DNA of 64,000 nt from WS-2 sp036507005 (GTDB lineage: Bacteria > Eisenbacteria > RBG-16-71-46): contig DASXQT010000077.1 of the NCBI GenBank assembly GCA_036507005.1, forward strand, positions 1 to 64,000, in the 5' to 3' direction. The notes below the pieces were generated by a model, which saw only the letters and a list, made by a program, of their open reading frames with translations, ran no database searches and was not told the DNA's origin. Position 1 is the stretch's first letter. The number at the start of each line of letters is the position of its first letter. Of this stretch, positions 7,184 through 19,021 are shown one piece after another. The translations under genes were made by a program, and so were the position numbers.

Positions 7184-8950
7184 TCACTCGGGAGAGGTCG
7201 GCGCGTCGCGCGATCGCCGCGGCCCGCGGCGGACGGAGTCGGGCGCGCGCGCCTCGGCGGCGCGCTGCGCCTGCCAGGCCCTGCGCACGTCCGGGTCGCC
7301 GGGTGAGCGCGCCACCAGATCCTCGAGCAGCGGGCGCGCGAGCGGCCAGCGCCCGAGGCGCTGCAGCGCCAGCGCCTGGATGAGCCGCGCGTCGCGGTTC
7401 CAGCCCACGCGCGCCTCCGCCGCCCGCGCGAGCCCCAGCGCCTCCGCAGCACTTCCGCGGCGCAGCACGATGCCGGCCCGGTAGAGCGCGATCTCGTAGC
7501 GCGTCGAGTCGATCGCGGCCGCGCGCGCCAGCGCCCCCCATGCGCCCGCGTCGTCGCCGCGTTCCATGCGCGCCAGGGCCTGCCCGAGCGGGCCGGTCGC
7601 GTTGCCGGGCTGGGTGCGGACCATCGCCGCGTACATGGTCTCCTCGTTCCGCCACGCCGGGAGGAATGCCAGGGTTTCGCGGACGCTGGCGATCACCACC
7701 AGCGACACGAGCGTCCAGGCCGCGATGCGGGCGAAGCCCGCGCGCGCGCTGCGCTCGAGCCATGCCGCCGCGGCCCAGGCCGCGCCCGCCGAGGCCAGGT
7801 AGACGTGGCGCTCGCCCGAGAACAGGCCGCCGCTCGCGAGCGCGAGCGCGCTCATCCCGGCCAGCGGAAACCAGAGCACCGCGAGCGGGAGCGCGAGCGG
7901 ATCGCGTCGCACCACGAGCCGCGCGAGGCCGAGCGCCGCGAGCGCGTGGAGCGCGAGCCCGACGAACGCCGCCGGAGCCGGCGACGCCAGCGCCGCGAGC
8001 CTCCAGTCGGGTCCGTGCGCGACCGCGGGGACGAGCGGGCGCAGCTCCCAGACCGGGAGCGCGAGCGCGGTCCAGAGCCGCGATCTCCCGAACGACTCGA
8101 GCCCCGGCGAGGGAGCGAGGTGATGGACCAGCAGCGCGTGCAGCGCCGCCCAGCCGGCCAGCACGAGCACGTAGGGCGCCGCGGCCCGCCACGCGCCGGC
8201 CCGCGTCTCCCCGACCGGGGCCACCACGCGCTGCAGCGCCAGAGCCGGCGCCGCCATCGCGGCGCTCTCCTTGCTGAGGAGCGCGAGCGCGAACGCCACC
8301 GGCGCCGCGCGCCGCGCCGCGGTCCCCTGCCGCTCCAGCACCAGGGCCGCGAGCACGAGCAGCGCGCACCACGGGTCGGTTCGCCCCGCCACCCACGCCA
8401 CCGGCTCGACGTGCGCGGGCATCGCCGCGAACCACAGCCCCGCGAACCACGCGGCGAAGAGTCCGCCGCCGTACGCCGTGACCGCGCGCACCAGCAGGAA
8501 CGTGGCGAGAGCGTGGGCCAGCAGGTTCCCGGCGTGGAACCACGCCGGCGACCAGCCCGAGAGCCGACCGTCCAGCCACAGCGTGAGCTCGACCCACGGG
8601 CGCCACAAGCCCGACTGGCCACCGGTCGCGGCCCAGAAATCGGAGGCCAGCAGGCGGGCCGGAAACAGGGGGGTGCGCAGCCCGGAACCATCGAGCAGCA
8701 GCTCGCGATCGTCGCGCACGAACTCGTAGCTGAGCGCGGGCAGATAGAGCGCGAGCGCCGCGGCCGCCGAGGCGAGCGCCGGGGCGAGCCATGCCCGCCG
8801 CGCGCCGGGCGGGTTCTCCGCCGGCCCGTCGCGGCCGCGCCCGGGGCCCGCGGCCGCCGCGTCGCCGCCCCTGCGCCCGGGCCCCGCGGCCGCCCCGGGC
8901 GCGCGCCACGCCGGGCGGGAGGAGCCCGCCGGGCGCGAGCGCGGCTTCAA
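7184..8950 (-). CDS. Multi-span membrane protein with C-terminal TPR (TMTC-like)
   Basis: This 588-residue protein has a Gly/Ala/Arg/Pro-rich N-terminus, a first membrane helix at about 55-75, then a polytopic region of roughly ten helices. After the first helix comes an acidic loop (YEFVRDDRELL) like that of O-mannosyltransferase TMTC/GT-C proteins, with the DD pair as candidate catalytic acids. The last 130 residues form TPR-like helices (GPLGQALARMERGD, ALYRAGIVLRRG). No ATG or GTG fits; TTG 8950 has GGGAG nine bases upstream, inside the 3' end of RNase P RNA. The open frame continues further up, but only through that RNA. A glycosyltransfer role is inference. Confidence 0.7.
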   Translation of the reverse strand: MKPRSRPAGSSRPAWRAPGAAAGPGRRGGDAAAAGPGRGRDGPAENPPGARRAWLAPALASAAAALALYLPALSYEFVRDDRELLLDGSGLRTPLFPARLLASDFWAATGGQSGLWRPWVELTLWLDGRLSGWSPAWFHAGNLLAHALATFLLVRAVTAYGGGLFAAWFAGLWFAAMPAHVEPVAWVAGRTDPWCALLVLAALVLERQGTAARRAAPVAFALALLSKESAAMAAPALALQRVVAPVGETRAGAWRAAAPYVLVLAGWAALHALLVHHLAPSPGLESFGRSRLWTALALPVWELRPLVPAVAHGPDWRLAALASPAPAAFVGLALHALAALGLARLVVRRDPLALPLAVLWFPLAGMSALALASGGLFSGERHVYLASAGAAWAAAAWLERSARAGFARIAAWTLVSLVVIASVRETLAFLPAWRNEETMYAAMVRTQPGNATGPLGQALARMERGDDAGAWGALARAAAIDSTRYEIALYRAGIVLRRGSAAEALGLARAAEARVGWNRDARLIQALALQRLGRWPLARPLLEDLVARSPGDPDVRRAWQAQRAAEARAPDSVRRGPRRSRDAPTSPE

Positions 8951-8951
8951 T

Positions 8952-9340
<389 letters not shown>

Positions 9341-9357
<17 letters not shown>

Positions 9358-9790
9358 TACCCAGGACTTTGTCGAGCGCCTCGTTCACGAGCGCGTCGGC
9401 GCGCGCGTTGTCCTCGCGCCCGACCGACCGGTACGCCACGCCGTCGAAGCCCGCGGCGTGGCGGCGGGCCTCGGCGTGGAGCGGCTTCAACCCCGCGTTC
9501 TTCACCCGGTACTCGCCGGTCATCTGCCGGACCACGAGCTCGCTGTCCATCACCACCTTGAGCGCGCGCGCCGCGTGACGCGCGGCGGCCTCGAGGCCCG
9601 CGATCAGCGCCTTGTACTCGGCCACGTTGTTGGTGACGGTGCCCAGGAACTCGCCGCGCGCCTCGCGCTCCTTGCCGCGCGGGTCGCTGAGCACGTAGGC
9701 CATCGCCCCCGGGCCGGGATTGCCCCGCGCCCCGCCGTCGCAGCGCAGGGTCCACACCTCGGTACCGGTCTCCTTCATCGCATCGAGCAT
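9341..9790 (-). CDS. Ribonuclease HI family protein
   Basis: The 149-residue product is predicted to cut the RNA strand of RNA:DNA hybrids. It has the RNase H/RVT_3 acidic set: Asp in CDGGARGNPG, Glu in NVAEYKALI, Asp in VMDSELVV, and Asp in REDNARADAL. It lacks the basic-handle sequence of E. coli RnhA and matches the shorter Bacillus/archaeal-like family. ATG 9790 lies one base after the patatin stop with GGGAG 12 bases upstream; a second ATG at 9778 is possible. Its stop lies inside the first strand of RNase P helix P1. Confidence 0.88.
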
Positions 9791-9791
9791 A

Positions 9792-11195
9792 TCAGACCGG
9801 CGCTCCCGCCAGCCATCCCGCGCGCTCGAGCGCGCCCCAGGCGTCCTCCTCGCCGCGCCGGATGAGCTGGACGGCGTGCGCGGGCTCGAAGTCCATCACC
9901 GCGCCCGGGAGCGCGGGCCGCGGCTCGACCACGCACACCCGCGCGGGCGTTCCGCTCCCCGCCCACCCGGGCGGGAGCGAGCGCAGCTCGGCCTGCAGGT
10001 CGCGCCAGTTCGCGATCTCGAGCAGGCGGCCGCCGAGCTCGACCAGGTCGAGGGGCTCGCGCGCGGGGGCAGGGCCCTCGCTGGGCGCGAGCAGCACGAT
10101 GATCGCCGCGTCGGCGCCGGCCGCGATCGCGGCGTGCAGCGGCTGGTTCGAGAATCCGCCGGGATCCACGAACTCCCGGCTCCCGATCCGTACGGGCTCG
10201 AAGATCCCGGGGATTGCCGAGGAGGCGACCGCGGCCAGCACCACGTCCCCCGAGCGCCGCGCCGTGATCACCTCGCCCAGCGACTGCTCGATGCGCTCGC
10301 GGAACTCGGGCGATGGATCGAACCCGGTCACGAAGTGGCAGGTGCGCCCGGTGTCGAGCGCGAGCGCGCCGATCGAGAGCTGCGTCGTGCCGTCCGTGAG
10401 CCGCGCGGCGTCGCCCTGGGCCACCAGCTCCTCCAGCATGCGGCGCCGCGCCGCGCTCCCCCACAGGCCGCGGCCGCCGGTCTCGGGCAGCAGCCGGCGC
10501 AGCACGCCGCGCAGCCGGCGCCCGGCCCTGCCCGGCCGGTTGGCGAGCCACAGCACGAAGCCGAACGCGAGCGCGCTGGCGCTGAAGCGGTGCGGCCACG
10601 GCAGCGAGGCGAGCACGGTGGTGGCGTGCACCGCGGCGCCGGCCAGCAGGAGCTGCCCGAGCCGCCGGTGCCAGCGCTGGGGATCGGTGGTGGGCGTGAC
10701 GCGCGCGAGCCACGCCTCGGCGTAGCGCGACAGCACGATCACCACGCCGCCCGCGATCCCCACCAGCCCCCACGCCACGGCGTCCAGCACCACCGAGACC
10801 AGCTGGGCGTGCTCCGCGCCCCCGCGCCCGAAGAGCCCGGGGACGCCGAGCTCCGGGGAGCCCGCAACGGTGAGAAACACCTCGAGGGCCGCGAACAGCA
10901 CGGTCGCGACCCCGAGCGCGCGCACCAACAGGGTGACCCAGCGCATGCCGAGGCTCGAGGCGCGCAACGAGAGCCAGGTGCGCTCGAGCGCCGCGCTGCG
11001 CCGGCCGTGCGCCACCCACGCCACCGCGTTCACCGCGCCGCTCGACACGCCGGCGATCAGCGCCGGCGCGAGCGCCAGGCGCTCGAGCACCTTGAGCACG
11101 CCGACTTCGTACGCGCCGAGCGCGCCGCCGCCCGAGAGCACGAGCGCGATGCGGCGGAACGGGAGGTCGGGGCGAAGCGAGGGCGGCGCGGTCAC
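9792..11195 (-). CDS. Patatin-like phospholipase with membrane insertion
   Basis: This 467-residue protein is a predicted lipid acyl hydrolase. The N-terminus has the oxyanion-hole glycines (LSGGGALGAYEVGVL, about 18-32) and the nucleophile elbow GVSSGAVNA. The second catalytic residue should be the Asp of DGG/DGA; here the motif is FVDPGGFSNQP, with a Pro between Asp and Gly-Gly. Between the two halves lies an insert of about 150 residues with three hydrophobic segments (near 80-110, 135-160 and 190-225), so the enzyme is probably held in the inner membrane. GTG 11195; 16 bases after the zinc-ribbon gene. Confidence 0.8.
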   Translation of the reverse strand: MTAPPSLRPDLPFRRIALVLSGGGALGAYEVGVLKVLERLALAPALIAGVSSGAVNAVAWVAHGRRSAALERTWLSLRASSLGMRWVTLLVRALGVATVLFAALEVFLTVAGSPELGVPGLFGRGGAEHAQLVSVVLDAVAWGLVGIAGGVVIVLSRYAEAWLARVTPTTDPQRWHRRLGQLLLAGAAVHATTVLASLPWPHRFSASALAFGFVLWLANRPGRAGRRLRGVLRRLLPETGGRGLWGSAARRRMLEELVAQGDAARLTDGTTQLSIGALALDTGRTCHFVTGFDPSPEFRERIEQSLGEVITARRSGDVVLAAVASSAIPGIFEPVRIGSREFVDPGGFSNQPLHAAIAAGADAAIIVLLAPSEGPAPAREPLDLVELGGRLLEIANWRDLQAELRSLPPGWAGSGTPARVCVVEPRPALPGAVMDFEPAHAVQLIRRGEEDAWGALERAGWLAGAPV

Positions 11196-11211
11196 GCTCC
11201 CGCGCCCCGGC

Positions 11212-11925
11212 TCACGCCGCGTCCGGCGGCCAGAGCAGGATGCGGCCGCAGCCGTCGCAGATCAGCAGCCGGTCGCGGCGCCGCGCCTCCTGCAGCACCT
11301 GGGGAGGCTGGCCGCGGAAGCAGCCGCCGCACGCGCCCTTCAGGATCGGCACCACGGCGCGGCCGTCGAGCGACTGGTGGATGCGCTCGTAGCGGGCGCG
11401 CGTGTTCGCGGGCAGGCGCCCGAGATGGGTGGCGCGCCCCGCCTCGAGCGCCGCCAGCCGCTCGCGCGCCTCGCGCTCCTCGGCGTCGATCCGGCTCGTG
11501 CGCTCCGCCGTCTCGCGCTCCGCGGCCTTGAGCGCCTGCTCGGCCGCCGCGCGCTCGCCCGCGAGGCGCTCCTCGCCGTCGAGCGCCATCAGCACCTCGG
11601 TCTCGAGGTCGGAGCGCTTGCGCTTCACGCCCTCGATCTCCTCGAGCAGGGCCTTGTACTCCTCGTTCTTCTTGACCGCGTAGGTCTGGCTCTGGAACTT
11701 CTGCTCCTGCGACGTCAAGGCTTCGATCTGGCGTTCGAGATCGCGGCGCCGGACCTGGGAGGACGTGATCCCGGCGCGGTCGCGCTCGAGCCGGGCGCGA
11801 GACTCGGCCACCGTGCGCTCGAGCGTCGCGCGCTGCACCGGGAAGCGCTTGAGCTCGGCGCGCAGGCCCCCGGCGCGCTCGTCGAGGTCGCGCAGCGCCC
11901 ACAGGGCGTCGACTTCTTCGCTCAT
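11212..11925 (-). CDS. C4-type zinc-ribbon coiled-coil protein (CT398-like)
   Basis: This encodes 237 residues. Residues 1-170 are a long coiled coil rich in Arg, Glu, Ala and Leu. The C-terminus is a zinc ribbon with CGGCFRGQPP and CDGCGRILL as the two Cys pairs. This matches the DUF164/CT398 family, found beside RNase H-like and YqfO/NIF3 genes in many bacteria and thought to bind nucleic acid or partner proteins; the exact function is not established. ATG 11925, just downstream of a strong hairpin that isolates it from the tRNA genes. Confidence 0.85.
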   Translation of the reverse strand: MSEEVDALWALRDLDERAGGLRAELKRFPVQRATLERTVAESRARLERDRAGITSSQVRRRDLERQIEALTSQEQKFQSQTYAVKKNEEYKALLEEIEGVKRKRSDLETEVLMALDGEERLAGERAAAEQALKAAERETAERTSRIDAEEREARERLAALEAGRATHLGRLPANTRARYERIHQSLDGRAVVPILKGACGGCFRGQPPQVLQEARRRDRLLICDGCGRILLWPPDAA

Positions 11926-11945
11926 CGCGGGGCTCCCAAAACGAA

Positions 11946-11977
11946 GCGCGGGGATGTCGCGATGGACATCCCCGCGC
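11946..11977 (-). terminator. Rho-independent terminator after tRNA-Val
   Basis: Thirteen-base arms GCGCGGGGATGTC and GACATCCCCGCGC enclose a 6-base loop. On the minus strand the stem is followed by TTCGTTTT. It lies about 125 bases past the tRNA-Val 3' end and should end the tRNA transcript before the zinc-ribbon gene. Confidence 0.8.
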
Positions 11978-12104
11978 CGCGGAGAGGTGCGCCGAGCGCC
12001 GCCTGGGCTCCGGGCCCAGGCGCGCCCCGGCGCCGGCGCGCTCGGGCGCCGCGTGCGGGCGGTGGCAGGCAGTCGTGACGCATGGCGTTCATTCGTTCGA
12101 AAGG

Positions 12105-12180
12105 TGGTGGGCGGAACAGGACTCGAACCTGTGACCCCCTGGTTGTGATCCAGGTGCTCTGCCAGCTGAGCTACCCGCCC
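12105..12180 (-). tRNA. tRNA-Val (CAC)
   Basis: A 76-nt cloverleaf includes an encoded CCA. The acceptor GGGCGGG pairs with TCCGCCC, the D-arm has TAGCTCAG, and the T-loop is GGTTCGAGTCC. The anticodon loop ATCACAA gives CAC, reading GUG. The sequence closely follows the usual bacterial tRNA-Val layout. Confidence 0.93.
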
Positions 12181-12226
12181 CGGTGCCCCGGCGGCTGAAC
12201 GTGCTCGAGGCCCGTTCGACGACTCA

Positions 12227-12300
12227 TGGGCCCACCTGGATTCGAACCAGGGTCTCGCCGGTTATGAGCCGGCCGCTCTGGACCGCTGAGCTATGGGCCC
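12227..12300 (-). tRNA. tRNA with CAT anticodon, probably Ile2
   Basis: A 74-nt cloverleaf with acceptor GGGCCCA, T-loop GGTTCGAATCC and anticodon loop CTCATAA. The CCGGCTCATAACCGG anticodon arm resembles tRNA-Ile2, whose C34 is changed to lysidine by TilS to read AUA, more than elongator tRNA-Met, but both carry CAT. Unlike the other four tRNA genes here, no CCA is encoded after the discriminator A. Confidence 0.85.
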
Positions 12301-12417
12301 AGCGCGAGGCGCGCACGAGTGCCGGCGCCAAAAGCCGCGTGTTTCTAGCATCGGGTCGGGGAGGTGTCAAACGAGCGCGCGCCCCGCCCCGGTCGCGTGG
12401 GTCGTTGTCTCACCGCC

Positions 12418-14225
<1,808 letters not shown>

Positions 14226-14229
<4 letters not shown>

Positions 14230-16022
14230 GTACCCGCCTCTCCTTGTGTATGTGTATCGCTGAGATTCTTCAACGAACGGGCGATCTCGTAGATTTCCTG
14301 GCTCAGCCGCCGCTCCGCCTCCGGATCGGCGCCCGAGCGCCTTCGTTCCTGCTCGCGCTCCTGCATCTCCTGCCGCAGGCGCCGCACCATCATCCGGCGC
14401 GCCGCCCCCGTCGCTTCCGCGCTCCAGTCCCGCCCCTCCCGCTCGTCCAGCGCCAGCTCGCGCGCCAGCGCCGCCGCGTCGTCCTCGGCGGGCAGCCCCT
14501 CGCCTCCCTCCCACAGCCAGCGCGCCACCGCGGCGCAGCGCGGGTCGCGGAAGTCCGCGGGCGTCACGCTGCGCCCCACCTCGTCGCGCGCCGCGGGCGC
14601 CTGGATCAGCGCCTGGAGCAGCAGCCGCTCGATGCCGTGCTCGCGCTCGCGCCTCTCACGCACCGCCGCGGCCAGCGGGCGCTCGACGCCCTGGCCCGAG
14701 GCACGCAGCGCGAGCGCGCGCTCGAGCACCGACGCGGCGAAGCCCAGGAGCTCGGCGGCGCGCTCGAACAGCAGCTTCACCCGCACCGGGTCGCGCACCG
14801 CACCCGCGAGCGTCACCACCGCCTGGAGCGCCCGCTCGCGCGGGTCCGCGCCCCGCGCCGCGTCGGTCGCGCGCAGCACGTGGCGCTGCACGAACTCCAC
14901 CGGGTCCGCCGCGCGCGAGCGCAGCTCCGACCAGGCCGCGATCCCGCCGCGCCGCACCAGCGTGTCCGGGTCGTCGCCCTGCGGGAGGTCCACGACCGCG
15001 ACCTCGAGCCCCTCGCCGAGCAGCACGCCGAGCGAGCGCATCATCGCCTCGCGCCCCGCGGCGTCGCCGTCGTAGGTGAGCGCCACGCGCGCCACCAGGC
15101 GGCGCAGGAGCCGCGCCTGATCCGCGGTGAGCGCCGTGCCCGAGGTCGCTACGCAGTTCGCGAGCCCCGCCTGGTGGAGCGCGATCGCGTCGAAGTAGCC
15201 CTCCACCACGATCATCTCGCCGTCGGGCTCGACCTGGCGCCGCGCCTGCTCGAGCGCGAACAGGAACCCGCCCTTGCGGTAGACCGGGGTCTCCGGAGAG
15301 TTCAGATACTTGGGCTCGTCGCCTTCGGCCAGCGCGCGGGCCCCGAATCCGACCACCGCGCCCCCCGGAGCGACCAGCGGCACCATGAGCCGGTTGCGGA
15401 AGCGGTCGTAGATCCCGCCGCGCCCCGAGCCGCCCTCCTCGGCCGCGCGCCGTGGCGCCGCGAGCCCGGCCTGGACCAGCAGCTCGGGCGGGAAGCGCCC
15501 CTTGAGCCGCTGCGAGAGCGGCTCCCAGCCCGGCGGCGCGAGCCCGAGCCGGAACGCCCGGATCGTGGCGTGCGTGAGCCCGCGGCCTTCGAGGTAGGCG
15601 CGCGCCGAGGCCCCCGCGGCCGGGTCGCCCAGCCACTGCTCGTAGGCGGTGGCCGCCGCTTCGAGCGCCTCCTGGAGGCGCGCGCGGATCCCGCGCTCCA
15701 CGCCCCCGGTGCGCCGCTCCGGCACCGGGATGCCGGCGCGCCGGCTCAGCAGCTCGACCGCCTCCATGAACCCCACCTTCTCGGTCTCCTGGACGAACTT
15801 GAAGACGTCTCCCCCCGCGTTGCAGCTGAAGCAGTGGTAGAACTGGCGCTCGGCGTGCACCGAGAACGACGGCGTCTTCTCCTTGTGGAACGGGCAGAGC
15901 CCGACCCAGTTCCGCCCCGAGCGCTTGAGCGAGACGGTCTGGCGCACCACGTCCACGATGTCGCTCGCCGCGCGCACCCGCTCGACCCAGTCGTCGGCGC
16001 CGCGCGCCGGGATACCGCTCAT
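14226..16022 (-). CDS. dnaG: DNA primase
   Basis: Primase makes RNA primers for DNA replication. The 598-residue protein has the N-terminal zinc-binding domain (CPFHKEKTPSF, CFSCNAGGDVF), the TOPRIM core (VVEGYFDAIAL and YDGDAAGREA with its acidic residues), and a C-terminal helicase-binding region that ends in a charged tail. The start ATG 16022 overlaps the mutS2 stop, and its stop overlaps rpoD, so mutS2-dnaG-rpoD are translationally coupled. Confidence 0.97.
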
Positions 16023-18394
16023 CTCAGCCTCACGATCGTCACCCCGCGCCCGCCCTCGCCCACCGCCCCGAGGCGCCGCGAAGCCACCAGCGGGTGCCCG
16101 GTGAGATGGCGCTCGACCGCCGCTCTCAATACCCCGCGCCCCACGCCGTGGACGATCCGGAGCTCCGAGAGCCCCTGGAGCAGGGCGTGGTCCAGCCCGC
16201 GGTCGAGGGCCTGGAGCGCGTCGTCCATTTCCTTGCCGCGCAGATCGACGTCGAGGGAAGGAGCCTCTTCCGGTGCGCTCCACGTCGCCCCGCCGCCGTT
16301 CCGGCGGACCGGGGCGGACCCGACCTCCCCCGGGCCACCGGCCGGGGCGAGGCGGTTGACGTGGCTTTGGATGTTCCAGCTCCCGCGGCGGAGCGTGAGC
16401 CTCCCCTCGGCGTCCGGCAGGCTCGCCACCTCCGCCTCGACACCGAGATCCAGCACCCGCACCCGCTGCCCGACCGCGAGCGACCCGGCCTCGAGGGCGC
16501 CCGCCCCCGGCTCGGCGGCCTCCCCCGTGGCCGCCGCGGCCGCGTGCCGGAGCGCCTCCGCCTCGGCCTCCACCGCCCCGATCTGCGCCTTGAGCTCGCC
16601 GGCCAAGGCGCGGTGCTTCTCGGCGCGGCGCGCCTCGCGCTGCACGTTCTGCCACAGCTCGCGCGCCCGGGCCAGCAGGCCCTCGCTCTCGCGCGTGAGC
16701 CGCCGGCTCAAATCCTTCAGCTCCTGGCGCGCCGATTCGGCCGCCGCCCGATGCTCGGCCGCCGCGGACTCGGCCGCGGCGCGCGCGACCTCGTGATCCG
16801 CGGCCACCTGATCCATCCGCCGCCGCGATTCGTCCAGCAGGGCGATCAGCCGCTCCATCTCGCGCGTCGTTTCGGGCGTGAGGCTGCGCGCCCGCTCGAG
16901 CACGGCGGACGGGAACGCGAGGCGCTCGGCCACCGCGAGCGCGTGGCTCGCGCCCGGGATGCCGGGCAGGAACCGGTAGCGCGGCATGAGCGTCTCGCGG
17001 TCGAACTCGAGCGAGCCGCCGCACACGCCCGCCACCTCGGCCGCCGCGCGCTTGAGCGCGCCCAGGTGCGTGGTCACCACGCCCCACGCGCGGCGCGCCG
17101 CGAAGTGCTCGATCAGGGCCCGGCCGAGCGCCGCGCCCTCGTCGGGATCGGTCCCCGCCCCCAGCTCGTCGCACAGCACGAGGCTCGTGCCCGAGGCGTG
17201 CTCCGCCATCGCGGAAAGCGAGCGGAGGTGGGCGGCGAAGGTCGAGAGCCCCTGGTCCACCGACTGCTCGTCCCCGAGGTCGGCCACCAGGATCGAGATC
17301 TCGGGCAGCGCGCTCCCCTCCCGCGCCGGCACCGGCAGCGCCGCGTGCCCGAGCGCGACCGCGAGGCCCACGGTCTTGAGCAGCACCGTCTTGCCGCCCA
17401 TGTTGGGCCCGCTCACCACCAGCAGACGGTCGTCGGGCCCGAGTGCCAGGTCGAGCGGCACCACCTCGCGCCCCGCGCCCGCGAGCAGCGGGTGGCGCGC
17501 GCCCGAGAGGCGCAGGCGGTCGCCGCCCGGATCGAGCGCGATCGCGCCGACTTCGTTCGCCCAGCGGGCGCGCGCGCGCAGCGTGTCGAGGTGGACCAAG
17601 GTCTCCTCGGTCGCGGCGAGCGGCCCGGCCTCGGCCCGCACCGCCTCGGCCAGCTCGCGCAGCACGCGGCGCTCCTCCTCGGCGATCTCGGCCGAGAGCT
17701 CGATCAGGCGGTTGTTCTCGTCGCACGCCTCGAGCGGCTCGACGAACAGCGATTGCCCGCTCCCCGAGACGTCGTGCACGATCCCGCGCCGCCGCGGGAA
17801 GCCCGCGGCCGGCACCAGCGCCACGAAGCGATCGCCGTGGCGCGTGACGTAGCTCTCCTCGCCGAAGCCCCGCGCCCAGCGCGAGAGCTTCTGTTCCAGC
17901 TCGCGCTCGGCCGCGGCGTGCGCGGCGCGCGCCCGCTTGAGCTTGGGCGAGGCCGCATCGCTCGGGCGCCCGTCGGGCTCGAGCGAGCGCGCGAGCCGCT
18001 CGGCCAGCGCCTCGAGGTGCGGCAGCGATCCGGCGCGCGCCGCGAGCCCCGGGAAGCGCGCGGCCGCCTCGGCTCCGTCCCAGGCTTCGCGCGTCTCGCG
18101 CGCGGCCTCGAGCCAGCTCAGCACCTCGAGGAGGCCCGGGCCGTCGAGCCCTTCGGGCGCCTGGGGATCGAGCCGCGGGGCGAGCGCCCCGCGCCCCACC
18201 GCGCACCACGCGCCCGCATCGCCCTGGCGGCGCAGCGCCTCGGCGAGCAGTGCGTTCTCCCGCGCGCGCGCCTCGCGCGCGGCGATCGGGCGCCACGCGA
18301 GCAGCGCTTCGCGGGCGCCCGCGCTCTCCGCGTGCGCCGCGATCGCCGCCGTCACGCGGCCGAACTCGAGCCGATCCAGGGATTGCGAGTCCAC
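16019..18394 (-). CDS. mutS2: Endonuclease MutS2
   Basis: This 791-residue MutS paralogue lacks the mismatch-recognition domain; family members act on branched DNA or rescue collided ribosomes. The core and clamp region is followed by the ATPase: Walker A SGPNMGGKTVLLKT near 335, Walker B LVLCDELGAGTDPDEGAAL, and TTHLGALK. A long coiled coil follows (about 520-640), then the C-terminal Smr nuclease domain (LDVDLRGKEMDDAL, IVHGVGRGVLR). GTG 18394, with GGAGG upstream. Its place inside the rpsU-dnaG-rpoD run is unusual. Confidence 0.95.
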   Translation of the reverse strand: MDSQSLDRLEFGRVTAAIAAHAESAGAREALLAWRPIAAREARARENALLAEALRRQGDAGAWCAVGRGALAPRLDPQAPEGLDGPGLLEVLSWLEAARETREAWDGAEAAARFPGLAARAGSLPHLEALAERLARSLEPDGRPSDAASPKLKRARAAHAAAERELEQKLSRWARGFGEESYVTRHGDRFVALVPAAGFPRRRGIVHDVSGSGQSLFVEPLEACDENNRLIELSAEIAEEERRVLRELAEAVRAEAGPLAATEETLVHLDTLRARARWANEVGAIALDPGGDRLRLSGARHPLLAGAGREVVPLDLALGPDDRLLVVSGPNMGGKTVLLKTVGLAVALGHAALPVPAREGSALPEISILVADLGDEQSVDQGLSTFAAHLRSLSAMAEHASGTSLVLCDELGAGTDPDEGAALGRALIEHFAARRAWGVVTTHLGALKRAAAEVAGVCGGSLEFDRETLMPRYRFLPGIPGASHALAVAERLAFPSAVLERARSLTPETTREMERLIALLDESRRRMDQVAADHEVARAAAESAAAEHRAAAESARQELKDLSRRLTRESEGLLARARELWQNVQREARRAEKHRALAGELKAQIGAVEAEAEALRHAAAAATGEAAEPGAGALEAGSLAVGQRVRVLDLGVEAEVASLPDAEGRLTLRRGSWNIQSHVNRLAPAGGPGEVGSAPVRRNGGGATWSAPEEAPSLDVDLRGKEMDDALQALDRGLDHALLQGLSELRIVHGVGRGVLRAAVERHLTGHPLVASRRLGAVGEGGRGVTIVRLR

Positions 18395-18443
18395 GCGTTC
18401 CGAACCGCCTCCCTATCGCGCCCGGTCGCCGGGCGCCGGGTCA

Positions 18444-19016
18444 TCAGGATTGCGGGGACTGCGATTGAGCGCGCCGCCGGGCGGCGAGGAACTTCTCCTC
18501 GAGCCAGTCGCTGCCGGGGAAATAACGGTGCTCGACTCCGCACAGCTTCGCGCCGACGGTCATGAGCGGTGTGGCGAACCGCGAGCGGGCTGCCGCTTCA
18601 CCCAGCGCGGCCGGCCAGGTGGTCAGCAGCGCTCCGAGCATCGTGAGGCTCCCCACCAGCACCCCGAGACCCGCACCCACGGCCAAGCCACCGATCCGGT
18701 CGAAGACTCCGAACGGCGATTTCTTCACCGCCCCGCCGAGGGCGTTGCCCCACCACTGGAGCAGCGTCGCCACCGCCAGCCCCGAGAGCCCCGCCACCAG
18801 CCAGCGCAGGCACGAGAACAAGAAAGCGGGCCGGGCGCCCTGCCAGCGCGCGCCAACCCACTGGGCGACCCAGCCCGCGCACCAGAATCCGGCGAGCAAG
18901 CCGAGCAGCGCGAAAAACTGGCTGACCGTTCCCCGCGCCACACCGCGCACGGCGAACAGAACCACGAGCAGAGCGATCAGCCAGTCGAGTATTGTGAGGC
19001 TATGGAGCCAGTCCAG
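18444..19016 (-). CDS. CvpA family membrane protein
   Basis: A four-helix inner-membrane protein of the CvpA/colicin V production family: WLIALLVVLFAVRGVARGTV is the typical first helix, followed by FFALLGLLAGFWCAGWV and two more helices, then a charged tail. No ATG, GTG or TTG precedes the first helix. The family alignment needs residues upstream of GTG 18965, and CTG 19016 has GGAG about 11 bases upstream and lies five bases after rpsU, so I place the start there. CvpA proteins are tied to envelope homeostasis; the molecular role is unclear. Confidence 0.65.
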   Translation of the reverse strand: MDWLHSLTILDWLIALLVVLFAVRGVARGTVSQFFALLGLLAGFWCAGWVAQWVGARWQGARPAFLFSCLRWLVAGLSGLAVATLLQWWGNALGGAVKKSPFGVFDRIGGLAVGAGLGVLVGSLTMLGALLTTWPAALGEAAARSRFATPLMTVGAKLCGVEHRYFPGSDWLEEKFLAARRRAQSQSPQS

Positions 19017-19021
19017 CTCGG

